Shown one piece after another: positions 1 through 6,189 of a stretch of 6,189 bases of DNA; the stretch's first letter is position 1, and each line of letters begins with the position of its first letter. Under the pieces are notes generated by a model, which was not told the origin of the DNA, searched no databases, and saw nothing but the letters and a program-made list of their open reading frames with translations. This DNA comes from an uncultured Selenomonadales bacterium. GTDB taxonomy: Bacteria > Bacillota_C > Negativicutes > Selenomonadales > Selenomonadaceae. The position numbers and the translations under genes were made by a program. The stretch is from NCBI GenBank assembly GCA_937916025.1, contig CALGGX010000417.1, positions 1 to 6,189 on the forward strand. The letters are read 5' to 3'.

Positions 1-529
1 TAAATGCCATGTCCGGTTTCAGTCGCGCGAGCATTTCTGTTGCGAGCCCGTCACAAAAGCCGTCGCGACTTCGATTGAGTTTGCCGCCGATGAAAACCAA
101 TTCGACTTTCGGAACCCGCGCGAGGATCGTCAACACGTCGATCATGTTCGTCACGATCTTGCATTCGAGCTCCGCCTTTGCAATCAATTCCGCCAGTGCA
201 ATGTTGATTGTCGAGATGTCGAGCCAGATCATGTCGCCCGCGCGGATCAATTTAAATGCCGCCGCCGCGATTTTTCGCTTCGCCTCGACATCAATCGAGC
301 GACGTTTGTTTGCTTCCATGACGTGGAGCTTCTCGCGAATTGCAACCGCGCCGCCGTACGTACGTTTCAATTTGCCGTCGAGCTCGAGCGTGCCGAGGTC
401 TTTGCGAATGGAATCTTCCGTTACTCCGAATTGCTCCGCCAATTCCTTGACAAGTACTTTGCCGTTCATCGCGAGCAGCTCGAGGATTTTTTCCTGCCGC
501 TCTTCCAAAAAAAGTTTTGTGTCATCCAA
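1..529 (-). CDS. DeoR/GlpR-family transcriptional regulator, 3'-truncated by the window edge
   Basis: This is a DNA-binding repressor of the DeoR/GlpR type, which normally senses a phosphorylated sugar or related metabolite. 176 codons are visible, of roughly 250 usual for the family. Residues 11-66 form the DeoR winged helix-turn-helix: RQEKILELL, then [19 protein letters not shown] as the helix-turn-helix, then the wing ending KRTYGGA. From about residue 80 the sensor (DeoRC) domain begins, with IWLDISTI (101-108), KIVTN (124-128), VFIGGKLNR (145-153) and [11 protein letters not shown] (156-167). I place the start at TTG (529-527), because it gives the full first helix and is preceded at 10 nt by GGAGAGG; the first in-frame ATG (residue 21) would delete helix 1. 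The start lies inside the last codons of dapL, an 8-nt overlap that suggests translational coupling. The family is clear from sequence; the ligand and target genes are not visible. The remaining C-terminus lies outside the window. Confidence 0.92.
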   Translation of the reverse strand, partial: MDDTKLFLEERQEKILELLAMNGKVLVKELAEQFGVTEDSIRKDLGTLELDGKLKRTYGGAVAIREKLHVMEANKRRSIDVEAKRKIAAAAFKLIRAGDMIWLDISTINIALAELIAKAELECKIVTNMIDVLTILARVPKVELVFIGGKLNRSRDGFCDGLATEMLARLKPDMAF

Positions 530-1751
530 TTGCCTTGATCCTCTCCATTGCCTCGACGGTCTTGTTTCGATCGCCGAAGGAAGTCAATCGGAAATAGCCC
601 TCGCCGCAAGGTCCGAAGCCCGCGCCCGGCGTCCCCACGACATTTGCTTCATTCAACAGCAGATCGAAGAAATCCCAACTCTTCATTGCGCTCGGCGTCT
701 TCAGCCAAATGTAAGGCGCATTGACGCCGCCGTAAGCCGTCCAACCGAGCTTGCTTAAACCCGCGCGAATGATCTCAGCATTCTGCATGTAATATCCGAC
801 GAGAGCTTTGACTTGCCGTTGACCTTCTTCGGAGTAAATCGCTTCGGCTCCGCGCTGCACGATGTATGCCGTGCCGTTGAACTTCGTCGTCTGTCGACGC
901 AACCAGAGATTTTTGAGCGGAACGCGCTCGCCGTTTCCTGCCGCTCCCGTCAAGCCGCGCGGAATGACGACATAACCGCATCGAGTGCCGGTAAAGCCCG
1001 CCGTCTTGCTGAAAGATCTGAACTCGATCGCGCACTCTTTCGCGCCGTCGATCTCGAAGATCGAGCTCGGAACGCCGTCCTCGGTGATGTAAGCCGCATA
1101 CGCCGCGTCGTAGAGAATGATCGCGTCATTGGCTCGCGCGTAATCGATCCATTTCCGAAGCGCGTCTTTCGAGAGCGTCGTGCCCGTCGGATTGTTCGGC
1201 GAGCACAGATAGATCAGATCGACGTGTTCGTTCGGAACGCTCGGCGAGAAGTCGTTCTCCGCACGGCAGGGAAGATACACCACGCCCGCGAAATGCCCGT
1301 CCGATTGCAACTCGCCCGTGCGCCCCGCCATCACATTCGTATCGAGATACACCGGGTAAACAGGATCGGCAATTGCGATCTTGCTGTCGAGCGAAAAAAT
1401 CTCTTGGATATTTCCGCAATCGCATTTGGAGCCGTCGCTTACGAAAATCTCATCGGCGTCGACATCAAGCCCGCGCCGTTTGTAATTGAACTCGGCGATC
1501 TTCTCGCGAAGGAATTCATAGCCCTGCTCCGGACCGTAGCCGCGAAATGTCTCGACGTGCGCGAGTTCATCGGCGGCTTTTTTCATCGCATCGACGCAAA
1601 CTTGCGGCAACGGTTGAGTAACGTCGCCGATTCCGAGCCGAATGATTTTTGCATCGGGATGCGAGTTTTGATAAGATGAAACGCGCCGCGCGATCTCGCT
1701 GAAGAGATAATTGCCCGGCAGTTTGCGATAATTGTCGTTGATTTTTGCCAT
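522..1751 (-). CDS. dapL: LL-diaminopimelate aminotransferase (DapL)
   Basis: This cytoplasmic, PLP-dependent fold-type I aminotransferase converts tetrahydrodipicolinate plus glutamate to LL-diaminopimelate and 2-oxoglutarate. That single step replaces the succinylase or acetylase branches to meso-DAP and lysine. The protein has 409 residues, close to the usual DapL length. Visible signatures are [11 protein letters not shown] (39-49), GYGPEQGY (71-78), the cofactor-binding [10 protein letters not shown] (105-114), DPVYPVY (129-135), SPNNPTG (184-190), YDAAY (214-218, with the PLP-pyridine Asp at 215), and [15 protein letters not shown] with the Schiff-base lysine at 249. Near the C-terminus are [20 protein letters not shown] and the substrate carboxylate-binding arginine region. 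Two ATGs are available; I chose the inner one ([12 protein letters not shown]) because GGAGG lies 7 nt upstream of it but only 1 nt from the outer one, and DapL proteins commonly begin this way. The downstream repressor overlaps its end, so the pair is likely an operon. No key residue appears to be missing. Confidence 0.96.
   Translation of the reverse strand: MAKINDNYRKLPGNYLFSEIARRVSSYQNSHPDAKIIRLGIGDVTQPLPQVCVDAMKKAADELAHVETFRGYGPEQGYEFLREKIAEFNYKRRGLDVDADEIFVSDGSKCDCGNIQEIFSLDSKIAIADPVYPVYLDTNVMAGRTGELQSDGHFAGVVYLPCRAENDFSPSVPNEHVDLIYLCSPNNPTGTTLSKDALRKWIDYARANDAIILYDAAYAAYITEDGVPSSIFEIDGAKECAIEFRSFSKTAGFTGTRCGYVVIPRGLTGAAGNGERVPLKNLWLRRQTTKFNGTAYIVQRGAEAIYSEEGQRQVKALVGYYMQNAEIIRAGLSKLGWTAYGGVNAPYIWLKTPSAMKSWDFFDLLLNEANVVGTPGAGFGPCGEGYFRLTSFGDRNKTVEAMERIKAIG
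540..546 (-). promoter_or_regulatory. Ribosome binding site supporting the TTG start of the DeoR-type regulator
   Basis: On the minus strand this reads GGAGAGG, 10 nt before the TTG at 529. It lies within the end of dapL, so the regulator would be translated from the dapL transcript. It is the main reason for choosing the TTG over the internal ATG. Confidence 0.6.
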
Positions 1752-1758
1752 ACACATT

Positions 1759-1763
1759 CCTCC
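1759..1763 (-). promoter_or_regulatory. Ribosome binding site deciding the dapL start
   Basis: The minus strand reads GGAGG, 7 nt from the ATG at 1751 and only 1 nt from the alternative ATG at 1757. The spacing favours the inner start, giving a 409- rather than a 411-residue protein. Confidence 0.8.
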
Positions 1764-1778
1764 AATCCGTTCTCAATG

Positions 1779-1787
1779 ATTATATCA
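1779..1787 (-). promoter_or_regulatory. Extended -10 promoter of dapL
   Basis: On the minus strand this reads TGATATAAT: a perfect TATAAT hexamer preceded by the TGn extension of extended -10 promoters. No good -35 hexamer is present at 16-18 bp; a TTGATG lies about 20 bp upstream, which is too far for a normal spacer. Transcription would start near 1772, giving a short leader of about 20 nt that contains the GGAGG site. It probably drives dapL and the downstream repressor. The 10-mer GTGATAYAAT recurs before miaB. Confidence 0.7.
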
Positions 1788-1795
1788 CAAAACGC

Positions 1796-1805
1796 GCCGC
1801 GCGGC
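1796..1805. repeat. Perfect 10-bp GC palindrome in the divergent intergenic region
   Basis: GCCGCGCGGC is its own reverse complement. It sits just upstream of the dapL -10 element, where a -35 would normally be contacted, and 24 bp before the start of the membrane-protein gene. It could be a regulator site or simply a by-product of the CG-rich composition; CGCG runs are common throughout the window, so support is weak. Confidence 0.25.
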
Positions 1806-1820
1806 ATCAAAAATTCGGGA

Positions 1821-1822
1821 GG
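1821..1822 (+). promoter_or_regulatory. End of the GGGAGG ribosome binding site (1817-1822) deciding the start of the membrane-protein gene
   Basis: GGGAGG ends at 1822, 7 nt before the ATG at 1830. The alternative upstream ATG at 1776 has no Shine-Dalgarno and would add 18 residues unlike a membrane-protein start while crossing the dapL promoter. I saw no convincing plus-strand promoter for this gene in 1752-1829; a weak TTGATT (1738) with TCCAAT (1761) at 17 bp lacks the key second-position A of a -10. Confidence 0.7.
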
Positions 1823-1829
1823 CGATTTG

Positions 1830-2447
1830 ATGAAAAGATTTTGGCTCGACGTCGGATTATTGATCATGTTTTTCGCCGTGATGAGTTTTCATTTCATTCC
1901 AAAAGTCTTGCATGAAGTGCTCGGACTGATCATGCTCGCCGTCGTCGCCGTTCATTTGAAATGGAATTTCCGCGCGCTCCGAACGATCTCGAAAATGTAT
2001 CTCACAATCGATATTCTGCTTTTGATTTTGATGCTCGCGATTGAGATCACCGGCGTCTGCATTTCCAATCATCTTTTCAACGGCTTGATCGACATGCAAA
2101 TTCGGCGCAACATCTTCATTCATCAATTGCATGTCTCGTTGCCGTTTGCGCTGATGATCCTGTTCGGCTTGCACATCGGAAGCAATTGGCAGGGATTTTT
2201 TCAACGGCTGAAGTCTCGCGTTCCAATCAATTCAATCGTCGCGAAGATCATTTTGATCGGATTGTTGATCGCCGGAGTCGTCGGAGTTCGGATGAATCAG
2301 ATGCTCGATCGGCTGTTGATGAAACATGTCTTCGGCACGCCCGCCGCTCAACTTCATCCCGTACTCTTCATTCTGCTTTTGATTGGAATGCTCGCGCTGT
2401 TCACCGCAATCGGCGTTCTCGTCAATCGGCTCGCAAAAAAATTTTGA
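1830..2447 (+). CDS. DUF4405-like integral membrane protein, putative di-haem b-type cytochrome
   Basis: A 205-residue, very hydrophobic protein with about six predicted transmembrane helices, roughly at residues 5-23, 28-46, 57-77, 99-117, 136-154 and 177-198. The segment KVLHEVLGLIMLAVVAVHLKWNF (25-47) matches the His-E-x-x-G ... His ... N pattern I associate with DUF4405 proteins. Histidines lie at 28 and 42 in helix 2 and at 101 and 115 in helix 4, both exactly 14 residues apart. Helices 2 and 4 would run in the same direction, so H28/H101 and H42/H115 could ligate two stacked b haems, as in cytochrome b. This is inference from spacing; no haem-binding data are visible. DUF4405 proteins are thought to take part in membrane electron transfer. 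The gene starts after a GGGAGG site and ends 30 nt before miaB, so it may be co-transcribed with miaB-mutS, although its function has no evident link to theirs. A non-haem membrane protein remains possible. Confidence 0.8.
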   Translation: MKRFWLDVGLLIMFFAVMSFHFIPKVLHEVLGLIMLAVVAVHLKWNFRALRTISKMYLTIDILLLILMLAIEITGVCISNHLFNGLIDMQIRRNIFIHQLHVSLPFALMILFGLHIGSNWQGFFQRLKSRVPINSIVAKIILIGLLIAGVVGVRMNQMLDRLLMKHVFGTPAAQLHPVLFILLLIGMLALFTAIGVLVNRLAKKF

Positions 2448-2471
2448 TCTTTGCTCGAAACGTGATACAAT
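2444..2471 (+). promoter_or_regulatory. Probable promoter of miaB, positioned for a leaderless transcript
   Basis: TTGATC (2444-2449) and TACAAT (2466-2471) are separated by 16 bp, and the TACAAT is preceded by TGA, giving an extended -10 (TGATACAAT). The hexamer ends 6 nt before the miaB ATG, so initiation at the usual +1 would fall at or next to the A of the ATG. The -35 overlaps the stop codon of the upstream gene. There is no Shine-Dalgarno in the 30-nt gap (2448-2477), which fits a leaderless message. Confidence 0.5.
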
Positions 2472-2477
2472 CAATTC

Positions 2478-3803
2478 ATGAATAAGAAACTGAAACTCAT
2501 TACGTACGGCTGTCAAATGAATGTGGCGGACAGCGAGCGAATGGCGGCGCGGCTCGCTTCGATCGGCTACATTCCGACAGAAAATCTCGACGACGCCGAC
2601 CTGATTTTGATCAACACATGCAGTGTTCGCGAGTCGGCGGAAGAAAAAATCCTCGGCAAGATCGGCGAGATCAAACAATTGAAACGCCGCAAACCGTCAT
2701 TAATTCTCGGAGTGACCGGTTGCATGGCGCAAAAAGACGGCGAGCTTTTGATGAAGCGCGCGCCGCACATCGACTTCGTGCTCGGAACCGGTCGTCAGGC
2801 TGAATTGACTCGCGTCGTCGGCGAATTGGAATCTTTTCATCGCCGAATTGTCGACACATCGGACGTGAGCAACGCCGTCGTCGAGGATTTGTTTACTCCG
2901 CGCGGAGCGAAGTCGACGTTCATTCCGATCATGTACGGTTGCAACAATTTCTGCACCTATTGCATCGTGCCGCATGTCCGAGGGCGGGAACGCTCGCGCC
3001 TGCCGAAAGACATCGTCCGAGAATTGGAATCCGCCGTCGAAAACGGAACGGTCGAAGTCACCGTGCTTGGTCAAAACGTCAATTCTTACGGCAAGGATCA
3101 TCGACTCGCGACATTCGCCGAACTGTTGACGATGCTCGGGCAAGTCGACGGCTTGAAACGATTGCGTTTCATGACTTCTCATCCGAAAGACTGTTCCGAT
3201 GAATTGATCGAAGCGATTGCGCGCAACGAGAAAGTTTGCGAGCACATTCATCTGCCGGTGCAATACGGTTCCGATCGAGTGTTGAAACGCATGAATCGCG
3301 GCTATACGGTCGAGCGGTATCGGCGATTGATTGAAAAACTCCGCGCGGCGGTTCCGGACATTTCGATCACGACCGATCTGATCGTCGGCTTCCCGGGCGA
3401 AACGGACGACGATTTTGAGCAGACGCTCGAGTTCATTCGCGAAATACAATTCGATGCGGCATATACATTCATCTACTCGAAACGGAGCGGAACTCCGGCG
3501 GCGACGTTTGAAGATCAGGTTCCGGAAGAAGTGAAACACGCGCGGCTCGAGCGATTGATGGCGGTGCAAAACGAGATCAGTCGTCGGATCAATGACCGGC
3601 TGAAAGACCGGACGGTTGAGATACTCGTCGAAGGCGCGAGCAAATCGGATAACAACATCTTCACCGGGCGGACGCGGACGAACAAACTCGTGCTGTTTCC
3701 GCATGGCGAAGAAAAGGTCGGCGACTTCATTCGCGTCCGAATCACGCAACCGCAAACATGGCTTTTGAAAGCAGAACGAATCGAGGCGAGTGAATGGCAT
3801 TGA
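2478..3803 (+). CDS. miaB: tRNA-2-methylthio-N6-dimethylallyladenosine synthase (MiaB)
   Basis: This radical-SAM methylthiotransferase adds a 2-methylthio group to i6A37 in tRNAs reading UNN codons, producing ms2i6A and improving decoding fidelity. At 441 residues it has normal MiaB length and all three domains. The N-terminal MTTase domain binds the auxiliary [4Fe-4S] cluster through C12 (YGCQMN), C48 (NTCSVRE) and C82 (GCMAQ). The radical-SAM core has the CxxxCxxC cluster at C155, C159 and C162 (GCNNFCTYCIVPHVRGRERSR), then VLGQNVNSYG, TSHPKD, HLPVQYGSDRVLKRMNRGY and VGFPGET. A C-terminal TRAM domain (about 373-436) binds the tRNA. The usual HLPVQSGSD has tyrosine in place of serine at 263. 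The ATG at 2478 is secure at the 5' side because an in-frame TGA lies at 2463-2465, yet no Shine-Dalgarno precedes it. The end overlaps mutS by 10 nt, a linkage common in Firmicutes. Confidence 0.98.
   Translation: MNKKLKLITYGCQMNVADSERMAARLASIGYIPTENLDDADLILINTCSVRESAEEKILGKIGEIKQLKRRKPSLILGVTGCMAQKDGELLMKRAPHIDFVLGTGRQAELTRVVGELESFHRRIVDTSDVSNAVVEDLFTPRGAKSTFIPIMYGCNNFCTYCIVPHVRGRERSRLPKDIVRELESAVENGTVEVTVLGQNVNSYGKDHRLATFAELLTMLGQVDGLKRLRFMTSHPKDCSDELIEAIARNEKVCEHIHLPVQYGSDRVLKRMNRGYTVERYRRLIEKLRAAVPDISITTDLIVGFPGETDDDFEQTLEFIREIQFDAAYTFIYSKRSGTPAATFEDQVPEEVKHARLERLMAVQNEISRRINDRLKDRTVEILVEGASKSDNNIFTGRTRTNKLVLFPHGEEKVGDFIRVRITQPQTWLLKAERIEASEWH
3783..3786 (+). promoter_or_regulatory. Ribosome binding site of mutS inside the end of miaB
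   Basis: GAGG lies 7 nt before the mutS ATG at 3794. It supports starting mutS within miaB rather than at the later methionines of residues 6 and 7. Confidence 0.6.
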
Positions 3804-6189
3804 CACCGATGATGCAACAGTATTTCGACGCGAAGAATAAACATAAGGATGCGCTCGTATTCTTCCATCTCGGAGATTTTTACGAAATGTTTTATGACGA
3901 CGCGGAAATCGGCGCGCGCGAGCTCGGCTTGACATTGACGAAGCGAACCGGAGCACCGATGTGCGGGATGCCTCACGACGCCGGCGATTCTTACATCGAA
4001 AAACTCGTTGCCAAGGGATATCGCGTGGCGGTCGTCGAGCAGACCGGCGATCCGAAAGGAGCGGGCTTGACGGATCGCGAAGTGATCAAAGTCGTCACGC
4101 CCGGCACGATTTTGACCGATGACACGCTCCGAAATGTCGGCAACAATTATCTCGCGCTGATCATCGAGGAGAAAAACGAAGTCGCGATCGCGGGCGCGGA
4201 TATTTCTACCGGCGAGTGTTTTTACGATCTCTACAGCGGAGACGATCGCGCGCAACGGTTGTTTGACGAGTTGTATCGGCTGTCGGCGTCGGAACTTCTC
4301 GTCGTCGACACTCCGACATTCAAAAAGAAACTCGACGAATTCATTACGCAACGGCTGAAGGGTTGCACGGTGACGAAGCTGAAGGAATTCGACGATGCGG
4401 TTCTCGCTCGGCTTTCGGAGCATTTCGACGAGCAGAGCATGCCGGTTTCGGAATTGGCGGCGCGCGCGGTTGCCTGTCTGCTCGATTATCTCCACAAAAC
4501 CGTGATGAAAGATCTGAAACACGTCTCGAAACTCGCGCGGCTCGACGTATCGGATCGATTGCAACTCGACGCGTCCGCGCTTCGCAATTTGGAAGTGATT
4601 AGAAACGTCCGCGACGGCGGAAAAAAAGACACGCTGTTTGATGTGCTCGACAAAACAAAAACGCCGATGGGAACCCGGCTGTTGCGAAAATGGTTGGAAG
4701 CACCGTTGACCGATATCAATGCGATCAATCGACGACTCGATTGCGTGGCTGAATTCGTCAACGGTTATTCATTGCGGAATGCCGTTCGGCAACAATTAAA
4801 AGACATACGCGACGTCGAGCGGCTGATGACAAAAGTCGAGATCGGCTCGGCAAATGCCGTCGATCTGATCGCGCTGAAAAATTCCTTCCGAATCCTGCCG
4901 AAGCTCCGCGCGGAAATGGATACAGTGAATTCGGATATTCTGCTTGCCTGTCGGGACGGGCTCGGCGATTTCGAGGAGTTGACCGATCTGATCGAGCGGG
5001 CGATCGTCGAGGCTCCGCCGCATTCGCTCAAAGACGGCGGCATCATCAAAGACGGTTTCAATGCCGAGCTCGACGAGTTTCGGCGAATTGCTCACGACAG
5101 CAAGGCAATGCTCGCCTCGTTCGAGGAGCAGGAACGCCAAAAAACCGGCATCAAAAATCTCAAGATCGGATATAATCACGTTTTCGGATATTACATCGAA
5201 ATTCGCCACACCGCGCGCGATAAAGTGCCGAAGCATTACGTCCGCAAGCAGACGCTGACGGGAGCCGAGCGATACATCACCGAAGAATTGCGCGAGTTCG
5301 AGACGAAAATTCTCGGCGCGCAGGAGAAGAGCATCGCGATCGAGTACAATCTCTTCATCGAGATCAGAGAGAAGCTCAAAGCGCGGCTTAAGGAAGTGCA
5401 AAACTCCGCGCGGAGGATCGCATTCATCGACGTGACGGCATCATTGGGCGAGGCGGCGGCAACTCACAGTTACATTCGTCCGGAATTGCGCTCGAACGGC
5501 AAGATCGAAATCAAGGACGGACGCCATCCGCTCGTCGAGAGAATTCTGCACGCCGGACTTTTCATTCCGAACGACACTCGGCTCGACCATTCGACATGCG
5601 AGACGATGATCATCACCGGTCCGAACATGGCGGGCAAGTCGACTTACATGCGTCAAGTCGCGTTGCTTACTCTGATGACGCAAATCGGGAGTTTCATACC
5701 CGCGCGCGAGGCGGCGATCTCGCCCGTCGACAAGATTTTTACGCGTATCGGAGCAAGTGACGATCTCGTGAGCGGGCAGTCGACTTTCATGGTTGAGATG
5801 AATGAAGTCGCGCAAATCCTGAAATATGCCACGGAGAATTCTCTGATCATTCTCGATGAAGTCGGGCGCGGCACTTCGACATTCGACGGCATGAGCATTG
5901 CGCGCGCGGTGATTGAATACATCGTGCAGAAAATCCATGCGAAGACGCTTTTCGCGACGCATTACCATGAATTGACGACGCTTGCCGACGGCTCGGAAAA
6001 GATCAAAAACTTCAGCGTGGCGGTCAAAGAGCGCGGCAACGAGATCATCTTCCTGCGGCGGATCAAACCGGGCGGCGCGGATAAGTCATACGGCATTCAA
6101 GTCGCGAAACTGGCGGGCTTGCCTTTGCGAGTGATGAAGCGCGCGGAAGTGATTTTACAGGAGCTCGAGCGCGATCACTTCGTGCAACC
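3794..6189 (+). CDS. mutS: DNA mismatch repair protein MutS, 3'-truncated by the window edge
   Basis: MutS recognises mismatches and small insertion/deletion loops as a clamp-forming dimer and recruits MutL in an ATP-dependent way. 798 codons are open to the edge, of about 860 usual. Domain I carries the mismatch-reading GDFYEMF, with the intercalating Phe at 29 and Glu at 31, followed by CGMPHD and VTPGT. The connector domain spans about 125-245. The core/lever begins near RNLE (264-267) and GTRLLRKWLEAPL (293-305), and the clamp has YNHVFGYYIE (460-469). The ATPase domain has Walker A GPNMAGKST (609-617), the ABC-type signature region DDLVSGQSTFMVEM, Walker B LIILDEVGRGTS with D688 and E689, the switch histidine region ATHYHE (721-726), and the dimer motif SYGIQVAKLAGLP from 765. 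All catalytic elements are present. The missing C-terminus would include any beta-clamp or tetramerisation tail. It overlaps miaB by 10 nt; mutL is a likely next gene but is not in the window. Confidence 0.98.
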   Translation, partial: MALTPMMQQYFDAKNKHKDALVFFHLGDFYEMFYDDAEIGARELGLTLTKRTGAPMCGMPHDAGDSYIEKLVAKGYRVAVVEQTGDPKGAGLTDREVIKVVTPGTILTDDTLRNVGNNYLALIIEEKNEVAIAGADISTGECFYDLYSGDDRAQRLFDELYRLSASELLVVDTPTFKKKLDEFITQRLKGCTVTKLKEFDDAVLARLSEHFDEQSMPVSELAARAVACLLDYLHKTVMKDLKHVSKLARLDVSDRLQLDASALRNLEVIRNVRDGGKKDTLFDVLDKTKTPMGTRLLRKWLEAPLTDINAINRRLDCVAEFVNGYSLRNAVRQQLKDIRDVERLMTKVEIGSANAVDLIALKNSFRILPKLRAEMDTVNSDILLACRDGLGDFEELTDLIERAIVEAPPHSLKDGGIIKDGFNAELDEFRRIAHDSKAMLASFEEQERQKTGIKNLKIGYNHVFGYYIEIRHTARDKVPKHYVRKQTLTGAERYITEELREFETKILGAQEKSIAIEYNLFIEIREKLKARLKEVQNSARRIAFIDVTASLGEAAATHSYIRPELRSNGKIEIKDGRHPLVERILHAGLFIPNDTRLDHSTCETMIITGPNMAGKSTYMRQVALLTLMTQIGSFIPAREAAISPVDKIFTRIGASDDLVSGQSTFMVEMNEVAQILKYATENSLIILDEVGRGTSTFDGMSIARAVIEYIVQKIHAKTLFATHYHELTTLADGSEKIKNFSVAVKERGNEIIFLRRIKPGGADKSYGIQVAKLAGLPLRVMKRAEVILQELERDHFVQ

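Noticed and set aside
9..758. 249-codon open frame on the plus strand
   Set aside because: It runs antisense across two well-supported genes (the DeoR-type regulator and dapL) and resembles no protein family.
813..1679. 288-codon open frame on the plus strand
   Set aside because: It is antisense to dapL in register, arginine-rich and without motifs.
1776..1829. 18-residue N-terminal extension of the membrane protein starting at the ATG at 1776
   Set aside because: It has no ribosome binding site and overlaps the dapL -10, while the ATG at 1830 has GGGAGG at 7 nt and begins directly before the first membrane helix.
2430..2450. A-run followed by T-run (AAAAAAATTTT) considered as a terminator
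   Set aside because: There is no GC stem; the A/T symmetry gives only a five-pair weak helix, and the run encodes the lysine-rich C-terminus of the membrane protein.
2700..3956. 418-codon open frame on the minus strand
   Set aside because: It lies opposite miaB and the start of mutS in codon register. The translation is arginine/phenylalanine-rich, without any recognisable domain, and is explained by sense codon bias.
3515..4564. 349-codon open frame on the minus strand
   Set aside because: It is antisense to mutS in register, has low-complexity composition and no family resemblance; mutS is unmistakable on the other strand.
1..6189. Search for an undescribed system, mobile element, repeat array or RNA gene
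   Set aside because: The window is almost fully occupied by five genes, four of them clear members of well-known families; the only gaps are 78 and 30 nt, too short to hold anything beyond promoters and start signals.

Overview
The window is ordinary bacterial housekeeping DNA, densely coding, with moderate-to-high GC (estimated by eye). It holds five protein genes: two on the minus strand and three on the plus strand, diverging from a short intergenic region near 1752-1829. Both outer genes are cut by the window edges. I found no tRNA or rRNA gene, insertion sequence, CRISPR array, phage gene or terminator.

Minus strand, 1-1751: dapL encodes LL-diaminopimelate aminotransferase, a one-step entry into the meso-diaminopimelate/lysine pathway. 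It is followed, with an 8-nt overlap, by a DeoR/GlpR-family repressor that starts at TTG and runs off the left edge. The two are very probably co-transcribed from a clear extended -10 promoter (TGATATAAT) just upstream of dapL.

Plus strand, 1830-6189: first comes a small multi-pass membrane protein resembling DUF4405, whose histidine spacing suggests a two-haem b-type cytochrome. Next is miaB (tRNA 2-methylthiolation), which has a promoter-like element only 6 nt before its ATG and no visible Shine-Dalgarno. Its tail overlaps mutS (mismatch recognition ATPase) by 10 nt; mutS runs off the right edge. The order miaB-mutS is classical in Firmicutes, where mutL and miaA often follow.

The miaB-mutS linkage, a DapL-type lysine pathway and the MutS sequence character suggest an anaerobic Firmicute-type bacterium. 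A member of the Negativicutes (Selenomonas-like) is my best guess, at low-to-moderate confidence. Codon choice favours TCG, CTC/TTG and CGA/CGC and largely avoids TTA, CTA and TCA, which produces long open reading frames antisense to every real gene.

No previously undescribed system is evident. The points most worth checking are the possible leaderless start of miaB, the GTGATAYAAT element shared by dapL and miaB, and the predicted di-haem layout of the small membrane protein.
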